Positions 24,220 to 33,779 of a stretch of 64,000 bases of DNA are shown one piece after another (position 1 is the first letter of the stretch; each line of letters starts with the position of its first letter). The notes under the pieces were generated by a model. It did no database searches. It was not told where the DNA came from and was given only the letters and a program-made list of their open reading frames with translations. The position numbers and the translations under genes were made by a program. Source of the DNA: an uncultured Tateyamaria sp. Lineage in GTDB: Bacteria > Pseudomonadota > Alphaproteobacteria > Rhodobacterales > Rhodobacteraceae. The stretch spans positions 682,001 to 746,000 of the forward strand of contig NZ_CANNES010000001.1 in NCBI RefSeq assembly GCF_947503705.1, in the 5' to 3' direction.

Positions 24220-26670
24220 ATGTCTGATTTTCCATCAACGGCCCGCGTGGTCATCATCGGTGGCGGTGCCGTTGGCACTTCAACGCTTTACCACTTGGCC
24301 AAGGCAGGCTGGAAAGACTGCGTTCTGCTGGAAAAGAACGAGTTGACAGCCGGGTCTACGTGGCACGCGGCGGGGAACTGCCCGAACTTTTCAGGCTCTT
24401 GGGCGATCATGAACATGCAGCGCTATGGGCTGGAAATGTACCGCACCCTGGCCGACGACGTTGACTATCCGATGAACTACCATGTGACCGGTTCCCTGCG
24501 CCTCGCCCATTCCAAAGAGCGGATGCAGGAATTTGAGCGTGTCGCCGGCATGGGACGCTACCAGGGCCTTGAGATGGACATTCTCACGCCCGGGGAAATG
24601 CAGGCCTACCACCCCTTCATGGAAACCCATGAACTTGCCGGTGGCATGTGGGATCCTCTGGACGGTGATATTGACCCGGCCCAGCTGACCCAAGCCATGG
24701 CCAAGGGGGCCCGCGATGCAGGTGGCCGGATCGAACGGTTCTGCCCCGCCACTGGCATTGACCGTGACGGTGACGAGTGGATCGTCAAGACCGACAAGGG
24801 TGACATCCGCTGCGAATTTGTTGTCAACTGTGCGGGTTACTACGCGCAACGCGTGGGCGAGATGTTCAAGCCCTTTGGCGGGCGCACAGTGCCCATGGTT
24901 GTCATGTCCCACCAGTATTTCCTGACGGACGAGATTGCGGAAGTGGCCGCCTGGACCAAGGAAAAAGGCCACAAGCTTCCGATCATCCGGGACGTGGACA
25001 TCAGCTATTATCTTCGCCAGGATAAAAACGGCCTGAATCTCGGCCCCTACGAGCGGAACTGCAAAGCGCATTGGATCACACCCGAAGATCCGATGCCCGA
25101 GGACTTCAGCTTCCAGCTTTATCCCGACGATCTTGAGCGGTTGGAGTTCTATATCGAGGATGCGATGGCGCGTGTGCCTGCGTTGGGCACCGCCGGCGTT
25201 GGCCGCAACATCAACGGCCCCATTCCATATGCCCCTGACGGCTTGCCCCTGATCGGGCCAATGCCTGGCGTCAAGAACGCGTTTGAAGGGCACTGCTTTA
25301 CCTTTGGCATCGCGCAAGGTGGCGGGGCGGGCAAGGTCCTGTCGGAATGGATCATGCATGGCGAGACCGAGTGGGACATGTGGGCGACCGACCCGCGCCG
25401 CTATACCGGTTATGCCGACCACGACTATTCCCTGTCCAAGGCGCTGGAAACATACGGCCACGAATATGCGATGCACTTCCCGCATCACGAATGGCCTGCA
25501 GGGCGCGACAAGAAACTGTCGCCAGTCGATGACCGTATTCGCGCTGCCGGCGGCCAAATGGGGGCCTATAACGGGTGGGAGCGAGCGAACTGGTTCGCCA
25601 AGGACGGCGATGACACATCCGAAGAAGCGACCCACACCTGGGAGCGCAACGGCCCTTGGGCCATCCGCGTCAAGGAAGAGGTCGAGGCCGTGCGCGACGG
25701 CGTGGGCGTTTTGGACCTGCCCGGCTTTTCCCGCTTCAAGATACAGGGCCCTGGAGCTGACGAATGGCTGCGCGCGCAAGTCACCGGGGCGCTGCCCAAG
25801 ATCGGGCGCGTCGGTCTGATCTATTTCGCGGACAGTCGGGGCCGTATTGCCACCGAGATGTCGATCACTCGCGAAACCGAGGATATGTTCATTCTTGTCA
25901 CCGCTGCATCCGCGCAATGGCATGACCGCGAATTGCTTGAGAGCCGGATGCCGCAGGGCTGTGCCTTTACGCTGGAAGATTGGACTGACCGCATGTCGAC
26001 CCTGATCGTGACCGGGCCGCAATCGCGTGCTTTGCTTGGCGGGCTGTGCAAGGCTGACTTGTCTTTGCCCTGGCTCAGCTTTCAGGAAAGCGAGATTGCG
26101 GGGTGCTGGGTTGCCTTGCTGCGGGTTTCCTTTGCAGGCGAGCTTGGCTGGGAAGTGCATGCAGAGAACGCAGACATTCCCGCAATCTATGATGCCGTTA
26201 CAGGCGCGGGCGCGATCCCCTTTGGCATGTACGCGTTGAACTCCATGCGGGTAGAAAAAGGCTACCGCGCTTGGAAGGGTGACCTGTCCACCGACTACTC
26301 CCTGTTCGAGGGCGGGCTGGATCGGTTCGTGAAGCTGGACAAGCCTCAGGACTTCCCCGGCAAGACAGCGTTGCAGAACGAAAAACAGCAAGGCGTCAAG
26401 AAACGGTTCGCGACCATGATCGTTGAGGCGGGCGACTTTGACGCCCCCTACATGTCAACCGTTTGGCATGGTGACGAGGTTGTGGGCGAAACCACCTCGG
26501 GTGATTGGGGCTACCGGATCAACGCCTCCGTGGCGCTGGGCGTTGTGCGCGCTGATCTTGCCGCACCGGGCACCGCGCTCGAGATCGAGATGTATGGCAA
26601 ACGTTACAAGGCGACCGTGCAGCCCGATCAACCGCTCTGGGATCCGCAAAACGAAAGACTGCGCGCATGA
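24220..26670 (+). CDS. FAD-dependent dimethylglycine/sarcosine dehydrogenase-like protein with GcvT domain
   Basis: An 816-residue protein. An N-terminal DAO fold (VVIIGGGAVGTSTLYHLAKAG, residues 10-30) carries His49 in GSTWHAAG, where mitochondrial dimethylglycine and sarcosine dehydrogenases attach FAD covalently. The second half (about 430-816) is a GcvT-like folate-binding domain (SFAGELGWEVHAEN, NSMRVEKGYRAWKGDLS). Such enzymes oxidise N-methyl groups and hand the one-carbon unit to tetrahydrofolate. It overlaps the methyltransferase gene by ATGA and has a same-size paralog at 27570. Which of the two prefers dimethylglycine or sarcosine cannot be told. It starts after GAGAGGGG. Confidence 0.85.
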   Translation: MSDFPSTARVVIIGGGAVGTSTLYHLAKAGWKDCVLLEKNELTAGSTWHAAGNCPNFSGSWAIMNMQRYGLEMYRTLADDVDYPMNYHVTGSLRLAHSKERMQEFERVAGMGRYQGLEMDILTPGEMQAYHPFMETHELAGGMWDPLDGDIDPAQLTQAMAKGARDAGGRIERFCPATGIDRDGDEWIVKTDKGDIRCEFVVNCAGYYAQRVGEMFKPFGGRTVPMVVMSHQYFLTDEIAEVAAWTKEKGHKLPIIRDVDISYYLRQDKNGLNLGPYERNCKAHWITPEDPMPEDFSFQLYPDDLERLEFYIEDAMARVPALGTAGVGRNINGPIPYAPDGLPLIGPMPGVKNAFEGHCFTFGIAQGGGAGKVLSEWIMHGETEWDMWATDPRRYTGYADHDYSLSKALETYGHEYAMHFPHHEWPAGRDKKLSPVDDRIRAAGGQMGAYNGWERANWFAKDGDDTSEEATHTWERNGPWAIRVKEEVEAVRDGVGVLDLPGFSRFKIQGPGADEWLRAQVTGALPKIGRVGLIYFADSRGRIATEMSITRETEDMFILVTAASAQWHDRELLESRMPQGCAFTLEDWTDRMSTLIVTGPQSRALLGGLCKADLSLPWLSFQESEIAGCWVALLRVSFAGELGWEVHAENADIPAIYDAVTGAGAIPFGMYALNSMRVEKGYRAWKGDLSTDYSLFEGGLDRFVKLDKPQDFPGKTALQNEKQQGVKKRFATMIVEAGDFDAPYMSTVWHGDEVVGETTSGDWGYRINASVALGVVRADLAAPGTALEIEMYGKRYKATVQPDQPLWDPQNERLRA

Positions 26671-27560
26671 CCGATATCACATTGCTGGACGGTGGCATGG
26701 GCCAGGAACTGGTGCACCGCGCCGGGGACAAGCCCACGCCGCTCTGGTCCACTCAGATCATGATCGATCATCCGGGCATGGTCGCGGGCGTGCACGCAGA
26801 TTTCTTTGCCGCTGGCGCTACGATTGCCACGGCCAACAGCTATGCTGTGCACCTTGACCGGCTCGCCCGGACACACATGGAAGGCCGCTTTGCCGATTTG
26901 CATGCCATGGCCGTGGCTGAGGCGCAGGCGGCACGCGCGGGCAACGGTTCGGGTTTGGTGGCCGGAGCCATTGGGCCGCTTGGGGCCAGCTACCGTCCTG
27001 ACCTGCACCCATCTGCGGATGTGGCTGTGCCGCTTTTTGTCGAAGTTGCGGCCCAATTGGCGGGCGAATGTGATCTGTTGATCGGAGAAACTGTGTCATC
27101 GGTGGATCACGCCCGTGATATGCTTGCGGCCACGCTGCCCTTTGGCAAACCGGTCTGGATCGCGCTGACGGTGGACGACACCGATGGCACGCGTCTGCGG
27201 TCTGGCGAGCCATTGGCCGACGCGATACCTGTTGTGCAAAACGGTGCAGCGGCGGTTTTGATCAACTGCTCGACCCCCGAAGTCATCCCCGCAGCGCTCG
27301 ACATACTGAAGGACGCGGGATTGCCCTTCGGCGCCTATGCAAACGGGTTCGAAAAGATCAGTGACGGTTTCCTGGAAGAGGCGCCCACTGTCGACGCGCT
27401 GAATATGCGTCGCGACTTTACGCCCGAGCTGTATGCCGACCATGTCATGCGCTGGGTGGAGCAAGGGGCCACGATCGTCGGGGGCTGCTGCGAAGTGAGC
27501 CCCGCCCATATCGCCAAAATCGCCGAGCGGCTGCGGGCCGCTGGTCATCAGATTGTTTGA
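26667..27560 (+). CDS. Homocysteine S-methyltransferase family protein (betaine-homocysteine type)
   Basis: A 297-residue zinc methyltransferase. Ligands Cys201 (INCSTPE) and Cys274-Cys275 (IVGGCCEVSP) match the Zn site of BHMT and of the MetH N-terminal domain. The N-terminus LLDGGMGQELVHR is the family start. It sits between two N-methylglycine dehydrogenase-like genes with an ATGA overlap upstream and a 9-base gap downstream. The most economical reading is betaine plus homocysteine to dimethylglycine plus methionine. S-methylmethionine or another methyl donor cannot be excluded. Confidence 0.85.
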   Translation: MTDITLLDGGMGQELVHRAGDKPTPLWSTQIMIDHPGMVAGVHADFFAAGATIATANSYAVHLDRLARTHMEGRFADLHAMAVAEAQAARAGNGSGLVAGAIGPLGASYRPDLHPSADVAVPLFVEVAAQLAGECDLLIGETVSSVDHARDMLAATLPFGKPVWIALTVDDTDGTRLRSGEPLADAIPVVQNGAAAVLINCSTPEVIPAALDILKDAGLPFGAYANGFEKISDGFLEEAPTVDALNMRRDFTPELYADHVMRWVEQGATIVGGCCEVSPAHIAKIAERLRAAGHQIV

Positions 27561-27569
27561 GGACTGACC

Positions 27570-30017
27570 ATGCCTGATCTTCCCTCCTCCGCGCGCGTCG
27601 TCATCATTGGCGGCGGCGTCATCGGTTGTTCCGTGGCCTATCACCTGACAAAACTCGGGTGGAAAGACGTTGTGTTGCTGGAGCGTAAACAGCTGACTTC
27701 CGGCACCACATGGCACGCTGCTGGCCTCATTGCGCAGCTGCGCGCGACGGCGAATATGACCAAACTCGCGAAGTATTCCCAAGAGCTCTATGGCAATCTT
27801 GAAGCCGAAACCGGCGTTGCCACCGGGTTCAAACGGGTAGGGTCGATCACGGCGGCCCTGACCGGTGAACGGCTGGAGGAGTTGAACCGCCAGGCCGCCA
27901 TGGCCCGCGCCTTTGGCGTCGAGGTCGAAGAGATTTCGGCGGCCGAGGTCAAAGCACGCTATGAGCATCTGAACATTGACGATGTGACCGGCGGTGTTTT
28001 TCTGCCGCTCGACGGCCAGGGCGATCCGGCCAACATCGCGCTGGCGCTGGCCAAAGGGGCACGCCAAGGCGGCGCAAAGGTGCAGGAACGCGTGGCCGTG
28101 ACCAATATCGTCTGCGACGGGCGCAAGGTAACGGGCGTAGATTGGACCGGCGAGGACGGCAGCGACGGTCACATCGCCTGCGACATGATCGTGAACTGTG
28201 CGGGCATGTGGGGCCATGAAGTCGGGCGCATGGCGGGTGTGAACGTACCGCTGCAAGCTTGCGAACACTTTTATATTGTGACCGAAGCGATCCAGGGCCT
28301 GACGCAATTGCCGGTCCTGCGGGTGCCCGATGAATGCGCCTACTACAAGGAAGATGCGGGCAAGATGCTGCTGGGGGCTTTTGAACCCAATGCCAAGCCT
28401 TGGGCTGTGGACGGCATCCCTCGCGACTTTGAGTTCGACCAACTGCCCGAGGACTTCGACCACTTTGAGCCGATCCTTGAGGCGGCGGTGAACCGGATGC
28501 CGATGCTGGCCGAGGCGGGCATCCACACGTTCTTTAACGGCCCGGAATCCTTCACGCCCGACGATGCCTACCACCTTGGCCTTGCGCCCGAGATGGATAA
28601 CGTTTGGGTTGCTTGCGGCTTTAACTCCATCGGCATCCAGTCTGCGGGCGGGGCCGGGATGGCGCTTGCGCAATGGATGGATGACGGGGAAAAACCGTTC
28701 GATCTGGGCGATGTGGATATCAGCCGGATGCAGCCGTTCATGGGCAACAAGACCTACCTAGCCGAGCGGTCGACTGAGACGCTAGGCCTGCTCTATGCCG
28801 ATCACTTCCCCTACCGTCAAAAGGCGACCGCACGCGGCGTGCGGCGCACGCCTTTCCACAACCACCTGCTTGATCGTGGCGCGGTGATGGGCGAACTGGC
28901 AGGTTGGGAGCGTGCAAACTGGTTCGCTCGTGATGGCCAAACGCCTGAGTACGAATACAGCTGGGCCCGGCAAAACTTCTTTGCCAACGTGCGCGAAGAG
29001 CACAAGGCCATCCGCCAGAATGTCGGCATGTATGACATGTCGTCCTTTGGCAAAATCCGGGTCGAAGGGCGCGATGCCGAGGCGTTCATGAACTATGTGG
29101 GCGGCGGCAACTATTCGGTGCCGAATGGCAAAATCGTTTATACCCAGTTCCTGAACAATCGCGGCGGGATCGAGGCGGACGTGACCGTCACCCGGCTGAC
29201 CGAAACGGCCTTTCTGGTTGTGACGCCTGCCGCCACGCGGCTGGCAGATCAGACCTGGATGCAGCGGCATGTGGGTGACTTCAACGTGGTCATCACCGAC
29301 GTGACGGCTGGTGAAGGTGTACTGGCCGTCATGGGCCCCCGCGCCCGCGATCTGCTGAACGCCGTATCGCCTGCGGATCTGTCCAACGAGGTGAACCCGT
29401 TCGGCACGGCGCAAGAGATCGAGATCGGGATGGGCCTCGCCCGCATCCACCGTGTGACCTACGTTGGTGAACTGGGGTGGGAAGTCTACGTCAGCGCCGA
29501 CCAATGCGGTCATGTGTTCGAGACTCTGCACGAAGCGGGGCAGGGCATGGGCCTGAAACTCTGTGGTATGCATATGATGGATACTTGCCGGATCGAAAAA
29601 GGCTTCCGCCACTTTGGTCACGACATCACCTGCGAGGATCATGTGATGGAAGCAGGTCTCGGCTTTGCCGTCAAAAAGGACAAGCCATCCTTCATCGGGC
29701 GTGACGCGGTGCTGCGCAAGCAGGACGAAGGGCTGAACAGCCGAATGGTGCAATTCAAGCTGATGGATAGCGAACCGCTGCTGTATCACAACGAACCGAT
29801 TGTGCGGGATGGCGAGATCGTCGGCTATCTCAGTTCGGGCGCGTATGGCCACCACCTCGGGGCAGCCATGGGCCTGGGATATGTGCCCTGCAAGGGCGAG
29901 ACGGCCGCGGATGTTCTCGCCTCCAGCTACGAGATCGACGTGGCTGGCACGCGGATCAAGGCCGAGGCGTCACTGCGCCCGATGTATGATCCCAAATCAG
30001 AGCGGGTGAAGGCGTAA
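27570..30017 (+). CDS. FAD-dependent sarcosine/dimethylglycine dehydrogenase-like protein with GcvT domain
   Basis: An 815-residue paralog of the protein at 24220, with the same order of domains: FAD fold (VVIIGGGVIGCSVAYHLTKLG), His49 in GTTWHAAGLIAQ, an oxidase middle region, and a GcvT-type folate domain (YVGELGWEVYVSAD, DTCRIEKGFRHFGHDIT). The two differ around the substrate region: this one has GLIAQLRATANM after the flavin His, the other GNCPNFSGSWAI. This suggests successive demethylations rather than simple duplication. As third gene of the operon it would complete dimethylglycine to sarcosine to glycine. Confidence 0.85.
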   Translation: MPDLPSSARVVIIGGGVIGCSVAYHLTKLGWKDVVLLERKQLTSGTTWHAAGLIAQLRATANMTKLAKYSQELYGNLEAETGVATGFKRVGSITAALTGERLEELNRQAAMARAFGVEVEEISAAEVKARYEHLNIDDVTGGVFLPLDGQGDPANIALALAKGARQGGAKVQERVAVTNIVCDGRKVTGVDWTGEDGSDGHIACDMIVNCAGMWGHEVGRMAGVNVPLQACEHFYIVTEAIQGLTQLPVLRVPDECAYYKEDAGKMLLGAFEPNAKPWAVDGIPRDFEFDQLPEDFDHFEPILEAAVNRMPMLAEAGIHTFFNGPESFTPDDAYHLGLAPEMDNVWVACGFNSIGIQSAGGAGMALAQWMDDGEKPFDLGDVDISRMQPFMGNKTYLAERSTETLGLLYADHFPYRQKATARGVRRTPFHNHLLDRGAVMGELAGWERANWFARDGQTPEYEYSWARQNFFANVREEHKAIRQNVGMYDMSSFGKIRVEGRDAEAFMNYVGGGNYSVPNGKIVYTQFLNNRGGIEADVTVTRLTETAFLVVTPAATRLADQTWMQRHVGDFNVVITDVTAGEGVLAVMGPRARDLLNAVSPADLSNEVNPFGTAQEIEIGMGLARIHRVTYVGELGWEVYVSADQCGHVFETLHEAGQGMGLKLCGMHMMDTCRIEKGFRHFGHDITCEDHVMEAGLGFAVKKDKPSFIGRDAVLRKQDEGLNSRMVQFKLMDSEPLLYHNEPIVRDGEIVGYLSSGAYGHHLGAAMGLGYVPCKGETAADVLASSYEIDVAGTRIKAEASLRPMYDPKSERVKA

Positions 30018-30073
30018 AACCCCTCGCGCGATCAATGCGCCGGTGCTAGGGCTGTAGGGAAAGGACCTCCCTC

Positions 30074-30967
30074 ATGGCCAACAGCACCGGTGACACGCCT
30101 CAAGGCCTCGGCTTTGCGCTGGGCGCTTACTTCCTCTGGGGGTTTTTGCCGCTTTATATGAAGATGCTGGCCCATGTGGGTCCGGCCGAAGTTGTGGCGC
30201 ATCGGGTCATCTGGTCTGTGCCCATCGCAGGCGTTTTGCTGGTGGCGCTGGGCCGTACGCGGGATGTACGCGCGGCGCTGTCGAACCCGCGAATGCTGGC
30301 CATGGGTTGTCTGACCGCCATGCTGATTACGGTGAATTGGGGTGTTTACGTGTGGGCAATTGCAGAGGGTAGGGCACTCGATGCAGCCTTGGGCTATTAC
30401 ATCAACCCACTGTTCAGCGTGGCGCTTGGCGCAATTTTCCTACGTGAACGACCCAGCCCGGCGCAGTCGGTGGCGATTGCATTGGCTGCCTGTGCGGTTG
30501 CAGTGCTGACGATTTCGGCGGGCACTGTGCCATGGGTGGCGCTGGCGTTGACGGTGTCCTGGGGGTTCTATGCGCTGTGCAAAAAGCAGCTGCCAATAGG
30601 GCCGAACCAGGGGTTCATGCTTGAGGTGCTGATCCTTCTGATCCCTGCGCTGGCCTATGTGACGTGGTTGGGCCTGAACGGACAGGGGCAATTTCTGGCG
30701 GGTGACATGGGCACAACTTGGCTCTTGCTGGGCTGTGGGGCGGTGACGGCGATCCCGTTGATTCTCTATGCCAACGGAGCCAAGGGGCTACGGCTGTCGA
30801 CCATTGCGGTGCTGCAATACATCGCGCCCACGATGATTTTCCTCGTGGCGGTGTTCGCCTTTGGCGAGGAATTCGGACAGGCGCGCATGATTGCCTTCCC
30901 GATGATCTGGGCGGCGCTGGTGATCTATTCGGTGTCGATTGTCCGCCAGATGCGCGCCGCAGGCTAG
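30074..30967 (+). CDS. rarD: EamA-family transporter RarD
   Basis: A 297-residue protein with about ten hydrophobic helices in two EamA repeats. Hallmarks are GFALGAYFLWGFLPLYMKML at the N-terminus, VAHRVIWSVP, INPLFSVALGAIFLRERPS and LQYIAPTMIFLVAVF. RarD proteins are drug/metabolite-superfamily exporters; E. coli RarD was named for chloramphenicol sensitivity, but natural substrates are unknown. It lies 56 bases after the betaine operon, with no terminator I can see, so some read-through is possible. Confidence 0.9.
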   Translation: MANSTGDTPQGLGFALGAYFLWGFLPLYMKMLAHVGPAEVVAHRVIWSVPIAGVLLVALGRTRDVRAALSNPRMLAMGCLTAMLITVNWGVYVWAIAEGRALDAALGYYINPLFSVALGAIFLRERPSPAQSVAIALAACAVAVLTISAGTVPWVALALTVSWGFYALCKKQLPIGPNQGFMLEVLILLIPALAYVTWLGLNGQGQFLAGDMGTTWLLLGCGAVTAIPLILYANGAKGLRLSTIAVLQYIAPTMIFLVAVFAFGEEFGQARMIAFPMIWAALVIYSVSIVRQMRAAG

Positions 30968-31012
30968 AGCGAGGGCGCTTGCAGCTTTTGCCGACATCTG
31001 AAAAGCAGCGGC

Positions 31013-31660
31013 ATGGAAACGGAATACAACCCGCCTGACGTGCCTTTGACGGTGCTGCATGACGACGCTGAAATGCTGGTGGTCGACAAGCCATCGGGGC
31101 TGCTGTCGGTGCCGGGCAAGGGCGAACACCTGGCGGATTGCCTGATTGCGCGGGTGCAGGCGGTGTGGCCTCATGCGCTGCTGGTGCATCGGCTTGACCG
31201 GGACACATCGGGTGTGATGGTGTTTGGGTTGACGCCACATGCGCAGCGGTTCCTGTCGAAACAGTTCGAACTGCGCGCGGCAAAAAAAACCTATGTGGCA
31301 AGGGTTTGGGGGCGGCTGACACCCAAGACGGGGCGCGTTGATCTGCCCCTGATCGTGGATTGGCCAAACCGGCCAAAGCAGCATGTAGATCACGAAAACG
31401 GAAAGCCCGCAGTCACAGACTGGCGGGTGTTGCGCGATTCCGAGGCCGAAAGCCGCGTGCGGCTTAGCCCCAAAACAGGGCGGAGCCATCAGCTGCGCGT
31501 GCACATGCTTGCGCTTGGGCATCCGATTCTGGGCGATCCGTTCTATGCGACAGGGCCCGCGCGGGACTTTGAGCGGCTGATGCTGCATTCCGAAGAACTG
31601 CGGATCAAGCATCCCGACAGCGGCAAGATGATGCGGTTCCGGGCATCGGCACCGTTCTAA
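31013..31660 (+). CDS. RluA-family RNA pseudouridine synthase
   Basis: A 215-residue pseudouridine synthase with the catalytic Asp62 in HRLDRDTSGVM. LLVVDKPSGLLSVPG-like sequence precedes it and LSPKTGRSHQLRVHM follows. There is no S4 domain, so it resembles the RluA/TruC type that modifies 23S rRNA U746 and tRNA U32, rather than RluC or RluD. The target is inferred from architecture only. The gene ends at a hairpin shared with cspA. Confidence 0.88.
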   Translation: METEYNPPDVPLTVLHDDAEMLVVDKPSGLLSVPGKGEHLADCLIARVQAVWPHALLVHRLDRDTSGVMVFGLTPHAQRFLSKQFELRAAKKTYVARVWGRLTPKTGRVDLPLIVDWPNRPKQHVDHENGKPAVTDWRVLRDSEAESRVRLSPKTGRSHQLRVHMLALGHPILGDPFYATGPARDFERLMLHSEELRIKHPDSGKMMRFRASAPF

Positions 31661-31661
31661 C

Positions 31662-31695
31662 GAAAAAGGGCGCACCGTTTCCCGTGCACCCTTTC
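31662..31695 (-). terminator. Intrinsic terminator of cspA
   Basis: On the minus strand GGGTGCAC and GTGCGCCC form an 8-bp stem with one G-U pair, followed by five T residues. It lies between the convergent rluA-type gene and cspA; the plus strand ends in CCCTTTC, so it may also help stop plus-strand transcripts. Confidence 0.7.
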
Positions 31696-31730
31696 AATTC
31701 GTGTTGGACCCGGAAGGGCCCGGCAGAGGC

Positions 31731-31937
31731 TTAGGCCAGTGCGATGTTCGACGCGCTTTCGCGGCCATCACGGCCAGCTTCGATGTCGAAAGTCACTTTC
31801 TGGTTGTCGGCCAGACCTGTCAGGCCTGCGCGCTCAACGGCAGAGATGTGCACGAACACGTCTTTGCTGCCGCCATCGGGAGCGATAAAGCCGAAGCCTT
31901 TTGTTGTGTTAAACCATTTGACGGTGCCAGTAGCCAT
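31731..31937 (-). CDS. cspA: Cold-shock protein
   Basis: A 68-residue single cold-shock domain. The RNA-binding motifs KGFGFI (RNP1) and VFVHIS (RNP2) are intact in [20 protein letters not shown]. It binds single-stranded RNA or DNA and melts RNA structure. The start follows AAGGAGAACGACG, a strong ribosome site. The 267 bases upstream of it up to the aldehyde dehydrogenase stop show no other gene, leaving room for the long regulated leader that cold-shock genes often have. Confidence 0.95.
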   Translation of the reverse strand: MATGTVKWFNTTKGFGFIAPDGGSKDVFVHISAVERAGLTGLADNQKVTFDIEAGRDGRESASNIALA

Positions 31938-32204
31938 CGTCGTTCTCCTTTTTGATACTGCCCACAGGATGCGGCAGGTCGGCTAAGTCAGTGCAAGATC
32001 GTAAGACTGAGCCGGAAGGAGCAGAAGTTCGATAGTGGTAACGTCGCATGGGTCACATAGGTGTGCCTTGCCCCAATAGCAAGGGGCATGACGTGTTTGC
32101 CGCAGGCTGAGAGGAAGTACGCCGATGCCTGATGCGGCGCCAGCGTGTTCTGTCGGATGGCGGGCCAAGGACCGCCTTACGGGGATGCGTGACCTGTTAT
32201 GCCC

Positions 32205-33644
32205 TTATTCGGCAGCCCAGCCTGACACCGCTTTGACCTCCAGGAAATCTTCGATCCCCCAGATGCCGCCCTCGCGCCCATTGCCGGATTGTTTCATCCC
32301 ACCGAAAGGCGCGCCTGCTGCCCGGCTTGTCCCGTTCATCTCAACCATGCCGGAACGCAATTGCGTCGCCATCCGGTTCCGGCGTGCGCCGTCCTGGGTT
32401 TGCACATAGTTTGTCAGCCCGTAAGGCGTGTCATTGGCGATCTCGACCGCCTCTTCTTCGGTATCGAAGGGAATGATCGACAGGACAGGGCCAAAGATTT
32501 CCTCGCGTGCGATGGTCATCTCGTTGTTCACATCGGCAAAGACGGTAGGGCGCACATAGAACCCCTTGTTGAACCCTTCAGGACGGCCCGGACCGCCTGC
32601 AACCAGCTTGGCGCCCTCATCGATGCCCTTCTGGATCAGGTCCTGGATTTTGGTCCATTGGACCTCGTTCACCACCGGGCCAATATGACGCCCTTCTTCG
32701 GAGGCGGGGCCGACGGTGACCTTACCCGCGACGGCAGCCGCCTCTTCGACGGCAGCATCATATTTGCCGCGCTGCACCAGCATGCGGCTGGGCGCGTTGC
32801 AGCTTTGGCCTGTGTTGTTCATCATGTGCAGGACGCCGCGTTTGACGGCCTTGTCGTCGGCATCATCAAAGATGACGTTGGCCCCCTTGCCACCCAGTTC
32901 GAGATGCACGCGTTTCAGTGTTTCGGCGGCATTCTTCGAGATCAGCTTGCCCGCACGGGACGAGCCGGTAAAGCTGACCATGTCTACATCCGGATGGCCC
33001 GACAGGGCCGTACCCACGCCGGGGCCGTCGCCGTTCACCATGTTGAAGACACCAGCGGGAAAACCCGCCTCGTCCATCATCTCGGCGAATATCATGGCGT
33101 TGAGCGGCGATTCTTCGGACGGTTTCAGCACCATGGTGCAGCCCGCGATGGCGGCGGCTCCGACCTTGAGTGTGACCTGGTTCATTGGCCAGTTCCAGGG
33201 CGTGATCAGAGCAGCAACGCCCACAGCCTCATAGATGATCCGGTCATTCGGGGCATGATCGCCCAAGGGACGGCTGAACTCGAACTCTTTGGCGGCGCGG
33301 ATGAAGTTTTGAAGATGATATGTGCCTGCACCCACCTGCTGGCTGCGGGACATGTCGATGGGCGCGCCCATTTCTGCGGACATGGCGGCGGCCATATCCT
33401 CGGCGCGGGCCTGATAAACCTCGATCAGCTTTTCGACCAAGGCGATTCGGTCGGCCACGGGGGTCGCCATCCAACCGGACAAGGCCGCTTTGGCGGCGGC
33501 AACGGCGGCATCGGCGTCGGCCTTGCCCCCAAGCGAAATGATCGTCGTCGGTTCTTCGGTCGACGGGTCGATGACGTGGTGATCGGTGCCGTCGATGGGC
33601 GCAACCCATTGACCGTTGATATAGAAATCACGTTTCTCGAGCAT
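32205..33644 (-). CDS. NAD(P)-dependent aldehyde dehydrogenase
   Basis: A 479-residue aldehyde dehydrogenase of full family length. Catalytic Cys282 is in GQSCNAPSR and the general base Glu249 in HLELGGKG; ITPWNWPMNQ and FTGSSRAGK supply the cofactor-binding region. Substrate specificity cannot be read from the sequence. It stands alone, followed on the same strand by cspA. The gene starts 135 bases from the divergent peroxiredoxin gene. Confidence 0.92.
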   Translation of the reverse strand: MLEKRDFYINGQWVAPIDGTDHHVIDPSTEEPTTIISLGGKADADAAVAAAKAALSGWMATPVADRIALVEKLIEVYQARAEDMAAAMSAEMGAPIDMSRSQQVGAGTYHLQNFIRAAKEFEFSRPLGDHAPNDRIIYEAVGVAALITPWNWPMNQVTLKVGAAAIAGCTMVLKPSEESPLNAMIFAEMMDEAGFPAGVFNMVNGDGPGVGTALSGHPDVDMVSFTGSSRAGKLISKNAAETLKRVHLELGGKGANVIFDDADDKAVKRGVLHMMNNTGQSCNAPSRMLVQRGKYDAAVEEAAAVAGKVTVGPASEEGRHIGPVVNEVQWTKIQDLIQKGIDEGAKLVAGGPGRPEGFNKGFYVRPTVFADVNNEMTIAREEIFGPVLSIIPFDTEEEAVEIANDTPYGLTNYVQTQDGARRNRMATQLRSGMVEMNGTSRAAGAPFGGMKQSGNGREGGIWGIEDFLEVKAVSGWAAE

Positions 33645-33779
33645 GATGGTCCTCCTTGACCTGACATGGACGTTTGGCCTGACACTGGCACCGCAACATC
33701 ACGGCTGCAAGAGAGGGGATGTAACTGAAGCCATACTGTCCTAGATTGGGTGGCGAACTTCTAACGACGGAGAGCCAGG

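Noticed and set aside
22698-24227. Plus-strand frame of 509 codons opposite the RTX-GH114 gene, apparently repetitive
   Set aside because: The repetition is the reverse reading of RTX codons (GGN/GAY); no independent protein features.
24391-26391. Minus-strand frame of 666 codons opposite the first flavin-GcvT gene
   Set aside because: Antisense shadow with no domains; the plus-strand protein has full FAD and GcvT motifs.
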